A DNA stretch of 64,000 bases from Gammaproteobacteria bacterium (GTDB lineage Bacteria; Pseudomonadota; Gammaproteobacteria; Coxiellales; Coxiellaceae). The stretch lies in NCBI GenBank assembly GCA_030425685.1, contig JAUIAD010000002.1, forward strand, positions 1-64,000. The letters are read 5' to 3'. The position numbers and the translations under genes are program-made. The number at the start of each line of letters is the position of its first letter. Positions within the stretch are counted from its first letter, which is position 1. Under the pieces are notes generated by a model that was given only the letters and a program-made list of their open reading frames with translations, had not been told where the DNA came from and did not search any database. Below are positions 23,747-34,000 of this stretch, piece after piece.

Positions 23747-24085
23747 ATGCAAACACAAAACTCAAAAACCCTTAACCTTAAAAGCGCCGCGAAATTTTTG
23801 GGCATTAACATAGAAACCGCACGCCGTCGTGCGGCAAGCGGCCAACTTCCCGGAGCCAAAGTAGGACGCTCATGGCGATTTATTGAAGAAGATCTTGTCA
23901 GTTACCTGCGATCACTTTATTCTACTAGAGCATCGCAGGGTGTCATTCAGAGGAGAAATACCAAATGGCACTTAGCAAAAGAGGCGAAATCTATTGGATT
24001 AGGTTTAGCCACAAAGGAAAGCGAATACAGAAAAGCACTGGGACTTCCAACAAAGTCGCAGCACAAGAAATGCATGACCGCTTAA
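23747..24085 (+). CDS. Excisionase-like helix-turn-helix protein
   Basis: This 112-residue protein has an N-terminal MerR-like/HTH_17 domain, LNLKSAAKFLGINIETARRR and AASGQLPGAKVGRSWRF (residues about 9-52), as in excisionases and recombination directionality factors. The C-terminal third (after about residue 72) overlaps the integrase gene by 121 bases in another frame and is compositionally unlike the HTH part, so it may be overprinted. It probably controls the direction of integrase action or its expression. Start at the ATG; ribosome site weak. Confidence 0.65.
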   Translation: MQTQNSKTLNLKSAAKFLGINIETARRRAASGQLPGAKVGRSWRFIEEDLVSYLRSLYSTRASQGVIQRRNTKWHLAKEAKSIGLGLATKESEYRKALGLPTKSQHKKCMTA

Positions 24086-25005
24086 AAGCCCAGCTATGGC
24101 GGATAGAGAAGCTTGGTGAGCAATCTGCTTATACTTGGCAAGACGCCGTCATGCGCTGGTTAAAAGAGTCGACTCATAAACGTAGTTTAGGATGTGACAA
24201 AATGCACCTAAGATGGCTTTCGCCTTATTTAGACGATCGCTTTTTACATGAGATCAACAGTGAACTGCTAGAATCGATTATAGCAGCAAAAGAAGCTGAA
24301 AATGTTTCACCGGCCACTATTAATCGCATGCTAGAAGTTCTCCGTGCTCTCCTACGTAAAGCAGAGACACAGTGGCATTGGCTTGAGTCAGCACCCAATA
24401 TTCGACTACGTAGTGAAAAGAAACGTCGAATAAGATGGCTAACAATGGCTGAAGCAGATCGACTTATAAGCGAACTGCCACCGCACTTAGCCAGCATGGC
24501 AACTTTTACTCTAGCAACAGGGCTACGTATGTCGAATGTGACGGGTTTAAAATGGTGTGATATAAACTTAAAGAATCATCACGCCTGGATACATCCGGAC
24601 AAGGCTAAAACCAACAAAGCTATCTCAGTTCCATTGAACGAGATAGCCATGAAAATTTTGCAAGAGCAAATGGGTGCACACCCAGAGCATGTTTTTACAT
24701 ATAAAGGTGAGCGTATTAAGCAATGCAACACCCGTGCCTGGCGGTTGGCACTCAAAAGAGCTCAAATCGAAAATTTTCGTTGGCATGACTTACGTCATAC
24801 GTGGGCATCCTGGCATGTACAAAATGGAACAACGTTACAAGAACTCCAGCTGCTTGGAGGGTGGTCCAGTTTTGAAATGGTGCTGCGTTACGCACACTTA
24901 TCAAGCGATCATTTAAAGGCTGCTGCAGACCGTCTTGGTACAGTTCTGGTACATGGCAACAAAAGAAACAATCTAAATCTTGGGGAAAACGGTCTATGTG
25001 GTTGA
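23965..25005 (+). CDS. int: Tyrosine-recombinase integrase
   Basis: This 346-residue integrase has an arm-type N-terminus (GEIYWIRFSHKGKRIQKSTG) and a SAM-like core-binding domain (about 57-135). Its catalytic domain has Arg188 in ATGLRMSNV, a Lys in KAKTNK, H274-x-x-R277 in FRWHDLRHTW, Trp300 in LGGWSS and the nucleophile Tyr309 in LRYAHLS. All active-site positions are present (Trp replaces the second His, as is common). GAGGAG lies eight bases before the ATG. The gene ends 15 bases before the 3' end of tRNA-Arg, the usual layout for an integrase with its attachment site. Confidence 0.95.
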   Translation: MALSKRGEIYWIRFSHKGKRIQKSTGTSNKVAAQEMHDRLKAQLWRIEKLGEQSAYTWQDAVMRWLKESTHKRSLGCDKMHLRWLSPYLDDRFLHEINSELLESIIAAKEAENVSPATINRMLEVLRALLRKAETQWHWLESAPNIRLRSEKKRRIRWLTMAEADRLISELPPHLASMATFTLATGLRMSNVTGLKWCDINLKNHHAWIHPDKAKTNKAISVPLNEIAMKILQEQMGAHPEHVFTYKGERIKQCNTRAWRLALKRAQIENFRWHDLRHTWASWHVQNGTTLQELQLLGGWSSFEMVLRYAHLSSDHLKAAADRLGTVLVHGNKRNNLNLGENGLCG

Positions 25006-25020
25006 TTTGTTTGGAGAATT

Positions 25021-25097
25021 TGGCGCGCCCGGAGAGATTCGAACTCCCGACCGTCTGGTTCGAAGCCAGATACTCTATCCAGCTGAGCTACGGGCGC
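25021..25097 (-). tRNA. tRNA-Arg (anticodon TCG), attachment site of the element
   Basis: On the minus strand the sequence folds as a tRNA: acceptor GCGCCCG/CGGGCGC, D-stem region with AGCTCAGCTGG, anticodon arm TCTGG-CTTCGAA-CCAGA and T-arm GTTCGAATC. The anticodon is TCG, reading CGN Arg codons. CCA is encoded at 25023-25021. The 3' end faces the integrase gene, so the 3' half is the likely attachment sequence. Confidence 0.95.
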
Positions 25098-25292
25098 ATA
25101 ACTCGGTCAAAAAACAACCTATGTAAAAGTCATTCTTAATTGAAGGTGAGAAATCATATCACAATTCAAAACGAATCATCAAAAAAGATTTGCCGCTAAT
25201 AACTTAAAACATAGACTGTATTTTGCGCGATCACCTGCCTAGTGATATGATAAATAGACAATAGCTATTTCCAAAAATAGGAAAGGGATTTC

Positions 25293-27266
25293 ATGCACTT
25301 ATCGATATTTGAATCCATCCTTATCGTCCTTGCATTAGCGATCACTGCAACGATTATATGCCGTTATCTACGTATGCCCACGGTACTTGGCTATTTAGCC
25401 ATAGGCGTCTTTGTCGGCCCCAATGGCATGGGCTGGATTGAGCATTTAGAGTACACAAAAAACTTAGCTGAATTCGGCGTTGTTTTTATGATGTTTATGG
25501 TTGGACTTGAGTTTTCCCTTTCAAAACTCATTGCACTAAAAAAAGCAGTATTTGTGCTCGGCGGACTACAAGTTGTAATTACTTTGGGCATTACAACATT
25601 TTTAGGCAACTGGGTTGGCATGACGATGCTTGAGTCTGTCATTATGGGCAGCATCGTTACCATGTCTTCTACCGCTATCGTTATTAAACAACTTAGCGAT
25701 CAAGGTGATTTAAACTCACAATTTGGCTATAACTCGATTGGTATTTTATTATTCCAAGACTTAGCCGTTATTCCATTTTTCATCTTAATTACCAGCTTAT
25801 CCAGCCCACATAAAAGCAGCATTGCCCTAACCATCTTATGGAGTATTGTCAAAGGCGGCATTACCGTTACCATTATGCTAATTGTCGGTCGTTATGTACT
25901 ACGCCCCTTTTTCCAAATGATCATGGGCACAAAAATTCGTGAGTTATTTACCTTAACCGCTTTACTGGTCACACTGTTTAGCGCTTGGATGACATTCCAT
26001 ATCGGGCTATCACTCTCATTAGGCGCCTTTATTGGCGGCGTACTGCTAGGAGAATCGAAATTCCGTCACAATATTGAAAGCGAAATTCGCCCTTTTCGCG
26101 ATATATTAATGGGGATATTCTTTATTTCCATTGGGCTATTGCTAGATATTTCTTCATGGGGAGATACCTGGTATTGGATATTACTGATGTTAGCCGGCCT
26201 TGTTATCGGCAAGGCTATTTTGATTATCCTCCTCAACCTCGTGTTTAAATATGACAAAATCGTTTCGTTTAAAACAGGTATTACACTCGCACAAGGTGGC
26301 GAGTTTGGCTTTGCTATTTTAACCTTAGCTGCACAAAACCGTTTAATCCCTAATGACTATGGTCAAGTTGTTCTAGGCGCTTTAATCTTAAGTATTGCCA
26401 CCGCACCCATCATCATTCAATATAATAGAAAAATAACCAGCTTCTTCTTTAGGAACGCTAAAAACAAAGACTACCAACAACCGCAATTAGATATCACCAA
26501 AATCACGGAAAAACTACGCAAACCTGTTGTTATCTGCGGCTTTGGCCGTATTGGACAGAACATTGCTCAGCTCTTACAACGCGAATCCTTTGAATACATT
26601 GCTGTTGATAATGACCTCAGCATTACCCAAAATACGCAGTTAGCGGGTGAAATGGTTATCCATGGCGACTGCAGCGATCCCGATATTTTAAAAATGTTAC
26701 ATCTTGAAAAAGCAAGAGCATTGGTCATTAGCTTTTCTGATGTTAGAGCAGCAAAAAAAATATTAGACCAGGTTCGCTTAGCAAATAAAAAATTGCCGAT
26801 TCTTGCACGCTGCCGCGATGAAAGTGAATCTAAAGACTTACAAGAACACGGGGCTACTCGTATTATTACAGAGACATTTGAAGAAAGCCTTGCTATTGCC
26901 TATCATTTATTTCGCGAAATCGATGTCTCAGCTGAACAGGCTACCGATTTAATTCGCCACGCGCGCTCAGGACAATATAATATTTTAAGAAAAGTTTTCC
27001 GCAGTGAAATGTCTTCTGATGACGAAAGCCAACTTGAAAATGAATATCTACAGCCGCTAACGCTACCAGAAGATGCGTTTGCCGTTGGCAAAGCCGTTAA
27101 CGCGCTAGAGCTTGAACCGCTAGGCGCCAAAATAGTTTCAATCAGGCGCAACAACCGCCCTCCGCAAGATGTCAATCCTAAAACCGTGTTAAAGTCAGGT
27201 GATATTGTTATCCTCTTTGGCACGGCTGACTCTATTGAAAATGCTGAAAGTTTATTATTAAAATAA
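25293..27266 (+). CDS. Kef-type (CPA2) monovalent cation/proton antiporter with RCK domains
   Basis: This 657-residue protein has about 12 membrane helices in the first 390 residues, with the CPA2 pattern LGYLAIGVFVGPNGMG, GVVFMMFMVGLEFS, LFQDLAVIPFF and GEFGFAIL. A TrkA-N nucleotide-binding domain follows (VVICGFGRIGQNIAQLL, about 415-431), then a C-terminal TrkA-C domain. Proteins of this type exchange K+ or Na+ for protons under electrophile or pH stress. GGAAAGGG precedes the ATG. It is the first chromosomal gene after the tRNA. Which of KefB, KefC or YbaL it most resembles cannot be fixed by eye. Confidence 0.9.
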   Translation: MHLSIFESILIVLALAITATIICRYLRMPTVLGYLAIGVFVGPNGMGWIEHLEYTKNLAEFGVVFMMFMVGLEFSLSKLIALKKAVFVLGGLQVVITLGITTFLGNWVGMTMLESVIMGSIVTMSSTAIVIKQLSDQGDLNSQFGYNSIGILLFQDLAVIPFFILITSLSSPHKSSIALTILWSIVKGGITVTIMLIVGRYVLRPFFQMIMGTKIRELFTLTALLVTLFSAWMTFHIGLSLSLGAFIGGVLLGESKFRHNIESEIRPFRDILMGIFFISIGLLLDISSWGDTWYWILLMLAGLVIGKAILIILLNLVFKYDKIVSFKTGITLAQGGEFGFAILTLAAQNRLIPNDYGQVVLGALILSIATAPIIIQYNRKITSFFFRNAKNKDYQQPQLDITKITEKLRKPVVICGFGRIGQNIAQLLQRESFEYIAVDNDLSITQNTQLAGEMVIHGDCSDPDILKMLHLEKARALVISFSDVRAAKKILDQVRLANKKLPILARCRDESESKDLQEHGATRIITETFEESLAIAYHLFREIDVSAEQATDLIRHARSGQYNILRKVFRSEMSSDDESQLENEYLQPLTLPEDAFAVGKAVNALELEPLGAKIVSIRRNNRPPQDVNPKTVLKSGDIVILFGTADSIENAESLLLK

Positions 27267-27494
27267 CACAGCAAAATCTACTCAAAGCTTTCTTCTTTAC
27301 GCAAGTATTGATCTTTTCTATTAAAGCAGCTAACAACGAAAAAACTTCAACATTAGCATTCTAATGAACTCAGATTAGCTATGTATGCAAACACAAACTT
27401 CCATAAGCAAATAAAAGACCTCTTTACTCAATTGAAAAGAAAGAGTTGTTACGGTTAGAATAGGTGATCATCGACCTATATGGAATAGTTTGAA

Positions 27495-28025
27495 ATGAAA
27501 AAAATACTATTAACAACAATACTTTCACTGTGCATGCTTGGCCTACTAACAGGCTGCCAGCAATTAAAGGGCACAACAGATGATGCCTCAAATTACTATG
27601 TTGGCGTAGGTGGTGGCATGAGCAGTGCGCAATTAGGTATGCTTTACCTACAAAAGAAAGATTACCCTCATGCAAAAGAAAAACTTTTACTCGCCATGCG
27701 ACAAGCCCCCAACTTGCCTGCTGCATGGTATTCCATGGCATATTTTCAAGAAGTGACAGGCAATATCAACGATGCCGAAAAAGATTATCGCCATGCTATT
27801 GCGCTTAATCCACATAATGGCGCCTCACATAATAATTACGGAACATTTTTATGTCGCCAACATCATTACCAAACAGCCGTTAAAGAGTTTCTCTTAGCGG
27901 CTAATGACAAAAATTATTTACATACTCAAGCGGCTTATCGCAATGCTGCTCTGTGCAGTCAAAACAAGGTGGACAGTATTCGCTTTGCCAAAATAGCTGA
28001 CAGATTGAACTCAGAGCGCATTTAA
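27495..28025 (+). CDS. pilF: PilF/PilW-type TPR lipoprotein for pilus secretin assembly
   Basis: This 176-residue protein has a lipoprotein signal (MLGLLTGCQQ, Cys at residue 21) and TPR repeats. Examples are SSAQLGMLYLQKKDYPHAKE, AWYSMAYFQEVTGNINDAEK and ASHNNYGTFLCRQHHYQTA. The pattern H/N-N-Y-G-x-F-L-C is typical of PilF. PilF sits under the outer membrane and guides PilQ multimer insertion. The protein is shorter than Pseudomonas PilF (about 250), mainly at the C-terminus. It is distant from the other pilus genes of the window (55.8-64 kb). No strong ribosome site is seen. Confidence 0.85.
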   Translation: MKKILLTTILSLCMLGLLTGCQQLKGTTDDASNYYVGVGGGMSSAQLGMLYLQKKDYPHAKEKLLLAMRQAPNLPAAWYSMAYFQEVTGNINDAEKDYRHAIALNPHNGASHNNYGTFLCRQHHYQTAVKEFLLAANDKNYLHTQAAYRNAALCSQNKVDSIRFAKIADRLNSERI

Positions 28026-28173
28026 AAAAATATTCTAGCATGCTATGAGCCGCGAGGCAGGAGCTGGGCTGCAAATTGCTGTGCCACCCAGAGCCTCACT
28101 GCTTAACCCCTTACCTTGCTAAAACACACCCCTACAATTTTTCCATAGACGCATGCGCATGTGTGCTTACCTA

Positions 28174-28740
28174 TTATTCAAGAATCAACTGTTCCAATTT
28201 CTCCAATCTTTCACTTGAACCTCCACTTAGATCTCTAATTTTGGGGTTATTGTAGTTTGGCAATAAATGAAAGGCATCTTCATTAAATATTTTATTGAAA
28301 TTTCTATCAGCAGCTAGGCGATATTGTTGATCATTTCCTGGGTACACAATAGGTGAGTGTGGGTCAAGCGGTAAAAATATCATCATATCGATATGTTGCA
28401 AAAGCGTTATAATTTCTTCGAATCGTTCAGATATCTCATGTGTATTTAAATCAACATCTTCCTCTTCTGCATGACACATTGCATAAGCAATTAAGTCCAC
28501 GGGGCAACGATCAAAAATTAGATTATCTTGATGGATATTCTCACTTAATTGCTCAATGCTAGTATCAAGTAACTCTACGAAATCCTCAAGATTGGGGGCT
28601 AGAAACGCTTGCGATGCACTTTCATCAGCCATTTTAAAATATGGCTCTTGTAACATTCCATATTCTGGATGAGCCTTAATAAAGTCATGAATTAATGTTG
28701 TTTTACCACTAAAATGTGTGCCTGAAATAGTAATTAGCAT
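28174..28740 (-). CDS. P-loop kinase-like protein (AAA_28-type)
   Basis: This 188-residue protein begins MLITISGTHFSGKTTLIHDF with a Walker A (GTHFSGKT, residues 7-14). The switch-like NLIFDRCPVDLIAYAM follows, as in small nucleotide or polyphosphate kinases with a DR(S/C)P motif, then an acidic helical stretch and HIDMMIFLPLDP. The DRxPxD-x-x-A-Y pattern is found in the AAA_28 family of NTPases/kinases whose substrates are mostly unknown. It stands alone on the minus strand, convergent with pilF. Start at the first Met. Confidence 0.75.
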   Translation of the reverse strand: MLITISGTHFSGKTTLIHDFIKAHPEYGMLQEPYFKMADESASQAFLAPNLEDFVELLDTSIEQLSENIHQDNLIFDRCPVDLIAYAMCHAEEEDVDLNTHEISERFEEIITLLQHIDMMIFLPLDPHSPIVYPGNDQQYRLAADRNFNKIFNEDAFHLLPNYNNPKIRDLSGGSSERLEKLEQLILE

Positions 28741-28891
28741 ACTTTAATACCACCTTTATAATTGTTGAAAAATATAATGCACAGAATTTAGAAAAAGCCA
28801 TTTCTAAAATAGCTTATTGTCTTTAGATAGATAACTGGTACGGCATAATAACCATACCCATTAGAGTGAGTGCCCAGATAACCTGTATTCG

Positions 28892-30946
28892 TTAATGGTG
28901 GACCCCGTTAACATAGCAGATAATTTTCTTATCGTATAGTTTTTTAATAACAGAAGGCTTAGCAACATCTTGCAATGCAGCAAATGGCATAGCGCCTGTT
29001 TCCGACAAATGACTCGCCACCTCGTACTCTTCCTTCGACAGCTCCACATCATCCATATAGCGCTTAAAACTCGCTAGAAACATACCTTCTTCATCATTTA
29101 ACTGATATATTGCTGGAGACAAAGTAACGGCTAAGGTTCTACCAAAACTTTCATCTACCTGCTTTAGCTTTCCTGCATATTGGTAATGTGAAATACCTAA
29201 CGCAAAACAACGTGCCTTTAACTCTGTTTCCGTTAGCGAAATACCAAAACCTTCATTAGAGTCAATAATAATAGTCGCCTCATGTGGAATAGCAACACTA
29301 GTAAGCTTTTCAAGAATAGCCGTCAACAAAACTGCCAACTCGCCTTGCTGATGTGGAAAATACAATCGCTCTACCGGTTGCGAGAGCAGTAAATAACTTA
29401 CCTCCGCATTACCAATATAACTCGCTTCAGCTAAATCAACATTATGACGATACAAACGGCAAAATACCGGGTGCTTCTCCACTGATGCTTTAACTTGCAA
29501 ATCAATTTTTTTAGACAAATTCTGCAGCTTATCAATAAAAATCTGATTTATTTTATTTGGATCTACCGGTTGCGAAAATTCAAAAGCTTTACCCAGCAAC
29601 ATCGCCTGAGGGCGCCACGCCAGGGACAACGGACAGGTCATACTTTGCCAATGCAAAGCTGCACGCAACCAGGCATAAAAAGCTTTATTTAAATCATTAT
29701 TCCCTTCGTACAAGGCTGCATAATTTAAATTAAAATACACATGATCAGATTCTGTTTTCAAACCGCGAATAGCCTCATAGGCCATATCACAATATCGCAA
29801 CGAGGCATCAAAATCTTTATTAGCACGATAAACACGCGCTAAATTTAATGAGTTTATATACTTAATAAAAGTAGTATTCTTATCTTCAAAATCATCAATT
29901 TTGCTTAAGATGATATTTTCAAGCAACAACGCTTTATCTTTATATTTTTGATGAAAAAGATATAAAGCATATATGTTCAAGCGATACAAAGACTCTATCG
30001 ATGACGGCGTAAGACTCTCATCTACCGATAAAACATCAAAATATTTACCCGCCATATCATAATCTCGAGACAACACACCAGCATAAGCCTTCGAGTACCA
30101 TAAGGCATCCTTGGTTTTCTCATTCAATAATACCGGTGGATAATCCTCTTGCATTACATCTTGATAACGCTGCTGCCCTACTCTGACTGCTTGCAAACAT
30201 AGCAAATAATTCACTTTATTGGCATCGTCTTTAGAAAGTGCATACGCTTGTTCAAAAATATTTTTTGCTAAACCCAAGGCATCTAAATGCGTCGCAATCC
30301 AAGCATAGTTCATAATCACTTCAGCATCCTGATCAGCATCAAGCAAACCCAACACCGGAGAGTCATCCTCAATATCTTTAGAGATATACGCTGCGAAAAT
30401 ATAGGCTGGAAACGTCGTTACTGCTTGCAAGGATTGCTGCTGTGAAGGCGCAGCAAGTTTTTCACTCTTTTGCAAAAAGTCACTCTGCTCTACCGATTCA
30501 AAACAACTTAAGTTAGTCAGCACCTCTTCACTACATAAATGAATAGTTATTTCCGGCAAAAAAGTCTGAATATACTTAACAAGAGCCGTATTATCATCAC
30601 AGAGAGCCGACTGAGAAATCGCAATCAGCAAATGGCAATTTTGAATTTTTTGCAACTCGGGCTTCAATAACGAAAATATTTTCATTGCCTTAATATAAGA
30701 TACCCGGCCAACAGAATCGTAATCAATCCAATATTCATAGGTTGAGCCCGCATGCTTCTTTATCACTGGCTGGCAAATTAGGTCAAAAACTGCATGCAGC
30801 AAGGAATCACTGATTGCAGCAGCGATATCCATTGCCAATTGAAATGGCGACATTAGTATAGAAGAAAGATCTGAAGTGATAACTTCAGTTTTATCGCTAT
30901 AGTGCTGTTTTAAAAGGTCTAAATTACATTGTGGAGTGTATTGCAT
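28892..30946 (-). CDS. Large TPR-like protein of unknown function
   Basis: This 684-residue protein has an N-terminal region without recognised motifs (about 1-190) and a TPR-like helical array (about 210-450). The array contains TPR-like segments such as AWIATHLDALGLAKNIFEQA and SLNLARVYRANKDFDASLRY. A mixed region with ATIIIDSNEGFGISLTETEL follows, and the protein ends in a possible winged helix (EYEVASHLSETGAMPFAALQ). No signal peptide or membrane helix is evident. It follows the 1370-residue gene by 119 bases and may be its partner. A secreted effector or regulatory scaffold role is speculation. Confidence 0.7.
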   Translation of the reverse strand: MQYTPQCNLDLLKQHYSDKTEVITSDLSSILMSPFQLAMDIAAAISDSLLHAVFDLICQPVIKKHAGSTYEYWIDYDSVGRVSYIKAMKIFSLLKPELQKIQNCHLLIAISQSALCDDNTALVKYIQTFLPEITIHLCSEEVLTNLSCFESVEQSDFLQKSEKLAAPSQQQSLQAVTTFPAYIFAAYISKDIEDDSPVLGLLDADQDAEVIMNYAWIATHLDALGLAKNIFEQAYALSKDDANKVNYLLCLQAVRVGQQRYQDVMQEDYPPVLLNEKTKDALWYSKAYAGVLSRDYDMAGKYFDVLSVDESLTPSSIESLYRLNIYALYLFHQKYKDKALLLENIILSKIDDFEDKNTTFIKYINSLNLARVYRANKDFDASLRYCDMAYEAIRGLKTESDHVYFNLNYAALYEGNNDLNKAFYAWLRAALHWQSMTCPLSLAWRPQAMLLGKAFEFSQPVDPNKINQIFIDKLQNLSKKIDLQVKASVEKHPVFCRLYRHNVDLAEASYIGNAEVSYLLLSQPVERLYFPHQQGELAVLLTAILEKLTSVAIPHEATIIIDSNEGFGISLTETELKARCFALGISHYQYAGKLKQVDESFGRTLAVTLSPAIYQLNDEEGMFLASFKRYMDDVELSKEEYEVASHLSETGAMPFAALQDVAKPSVIKKLYDKKIICYVNGVHH

Positions 30947-31065
30947 GCGACCGCCTATTGTGATTATTTTCCCTGCTACTTAAAAAAATTATCACAGATA
31001 CTCAGGGGTTGCAATACAGGCAGGTATGGGTCAATGCACACTCTAACGCAAGGTGAGTAATTAAC

Positions 31066-34000
31066 CTAAGGTGACTTGATACTCATCTCAACCGAAACAA
31101 AATTCGAGTCACTACTTAGCCTACTGTTATAATCATCAATAATTTGCTGCAAAAACCCCAAACCTGACAGTGTGCAAATATAATCCATTCGCCGATATAA
31201 CATAGAACTATAGCCTTCATTCCTAAATGCGACAAGCTTACTAGGCTCATCGTCTTTTACTGGATAGCTAGACAAGCTATCTAATAGGACTTCAATCAAC
31301 TGCGACAAGGTTGCAACACTCCCATCCTGCATACCCGCCAATATTTGATTTGCTGCAAACACCCGCGACTTCGTACGCCATTTAAAAAGTCGACCTAGGG
31401 CTAATGGCAATGGCGACGGCGCACTGCCATCGACATATTCTTTTAATAATGTTTTTGCTGTTTGCATCACATTACCACAATATAAAAATACGCTCTCACC
31501 ATAACAACAATATATCTCATGAGATTTTTTTTCATCTTCATTTCGATACTTATCCTGCAAGAGACTTTGCTTTACTTTAACCAGCGATAAAAGCTGAACT
31601 CGCTCATCACAAGAAAGCGATAGCGCATTTATAAGATCCAAAAGGATTTTCACATGATCAGGTAGCGTAAAATAAGTATCACAACGTAGAAATTTATCAA
31701 TGAAATACAACCTCTGACGAGAAGACACAGCTGCAATTAAACAGCTAAAAAAATACACCCTTCCTCTTAGGTCCAGCACATCTTCTGATTTAGATTCAAG
31801 CCCAGGACGATGTTGATAATCAAGCGCTCTTAAAAAAACAGCATCACAAGGATCATCTTTATGTTCTTGCATGCTCGTAAGTGGAAACACGGAAAATACA
31901 TCACCAACAATACTTTCCCTTACAATATAATCAGGACCTAAAGAAGAGCAAAATGAGATAACCTCATCAGGCGACAGGAGCTGCAATAGCTTTAGCAACT
32001 CAAAACCAGCGAGTTGCATAACTTTACCCACACCCAATCGCCCCATTATAAATGCATATCGCCGCTCCTGCTCTATCCCTTCCAACACCAATTTTAGTTG
32101 CGAGAAATGCGTAATAATCTCTGCAAGCGCTTCCTTTGATAACGTATTGGCATACTCATTCAACCCCAATGATGATAATTGATTCAACAATGGAAAAAGG
32201 ACAAAACTTACATCATTATTTAACACCTGCAGAATATCGTCGCCGAGCCATAACAAAAATGCCAAGCAACTTTGTTCTCCCCCTGAAATAATGCGACCAC
32301 CACCCAGCGTAAACAAATAAAAAAAATTAGCTAAGCAAGCAAAACCAAAATTACGATACTCTCTTGCTAAACACGCAATCACATTATCACGAGGCAGCGC
32401 CTTTAGAAAAGCCAATTTCTCATCCGTAGTAGAAAACTGACATAAATAATTTATAAGATATCTTGATTTTTTATCAATAACCGCACCAACATCTTCTACA
32501 ACATCTTCAAGGACAATTTTATATTGCTCCGCGAGAGTGTATTTAATTTCAGCAAATTCACCACCATCATGTCTTACTTGCCACTGCTGCTTAACCAAGC
32601 TAACAATCAGCCCCGCATCGAACGCTTGCAAAAAATGTTTATGCTGCTTGAGAAATAACGACTGATCTCTTCTAGGTAACATTACTAGAACCTTTAACAA
32701 ATCTGCTGGCCTTCGAAATGAAATTTCATCTGCTTTCTGCGGACAAAAGTAGTAATCAAAATCGATACTCTGCAAAAACGCAATGCGGTTATTTACATGC
32801 AAATGTTCTAATACAAAACTAATATCATTACTATAACTAGCCCCTATAACACGGGTTTCTTTACGCACAAATAACTTAGCCAATGAAAGGCGCTTATCTT
32901 GCGGCATCTGCTCAAAGATCTGATGCAATATCTGTTTACGGTTATTAAATGATCGTGAAACATAAGCAAACCCAGACTCATACCCGTCGTTATCTAACAC
33001 ATTAAAAAATTTTTCACCCATATTATCAATAAGCGTTTTCAATGCATCTGCAGATGTATAGTGAACCAACTGAACAAATTGCTCTACATTATTAACATAG
33101 TTCACGATATCTTTTCCCAAACGCAAAATAACTCTATTTTGCACTGCAACTGGAAGTCGGGCTAAGCACGAACATAGCGAGAAATGATCATCCCCCACTA
33201 GTTGAATCAAGCCTTGTGGAGAAAGTGCTTCGATGTACAAAGCACGGCGCGCAAAGGGAATTTGCGAAAAAATCTCCTGCAACGCAGCAAGCTCCATTAT
33301 TTCACCACGAGGATTCTGACCAAGCATCCCTTTTAAATAAGGCAAAACTAACAATATTTTTTCTGATGAAAGACTGCGATAAAACGGCAGCAACTGATAC
33401 AACCTGCTACCCGTCAAACAATTCTTTCCTGACAGCATTTCTGCTAACAGATCTTTCGGCAAGGATGCGAGAAATAACGCTGTATCTTTTAAATTTAACA
33501 AGTTGATTATTTCTTGCAAACAGGTAACACTTAAGTCACTATCATCGAAACTATAATACTTATACTCAAGCTCTGTTAAAAATTTCAAATGCGAACGCGA
33601 AGGCAATGCCTTTAAAATATGAATTAATGTCGATCTGTCAGTAGAAATTGAGATATGCCCTTTTTTTATCATACTTAACACTATCGGAATACGCTGCTCC
33701 CTCTCGATATACGGCAATACTCGACATAGGTGAAGAAAATTATAACTTGGAAAAATACATTTTAGCGCTTGCGGAACAAACTGATCATAATCAAGTTGTA
33801 TCAGCCTGCTACGCGCCATCTGCAACAAACGATACAAGCACAACTCTAAATATTCACGCAATGTATCACTATTAACCTGAGATGCTTGACTATTTCTAAA
33901 GTAGCTTATCACAAATTGCTGAAATAATTTATGCTGAACAACACGGTTACCATCTACCATTTGATACACTAAATAGGGAAATGAGTCTTTATCGGAAACT

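Larger units (their letters stand above)
4054..25020. mobile_element. Integrative (conjugative-type) element at tRNA-Arg
   Basis: The block holds an integrase and excisionase-like gene next to a tRNA 3' end, a CI-like repressor, DnaT/P-like replication genes, a near-complete Trb secretion operon, TraF, and a coupling ATPase. This is the modular order of integrative conjugative elements. The right boundary is the tRNA-Arg 3' end at 25021. By eye I found no second copy of the tRNA 3' segment in the left 7 kb, so the left boundary is unknown. It may lie left of 4054 or outside the window. No relaxase gene was recognised, and trbC is interrupted, so mobility is doubtful. Confidence 0.75.

Noticed and set aside
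24674-24916. 80-codon plus-strand frame inside the integrase gene
   Set aside because: It lies in another frame within the catalytic domain of a well-supported integrase.
129-30946. CRISPR array or cas genes
   Set aside because: No regularly spaced direct repeats and no cas-like proteins were seen anywhere in the window.
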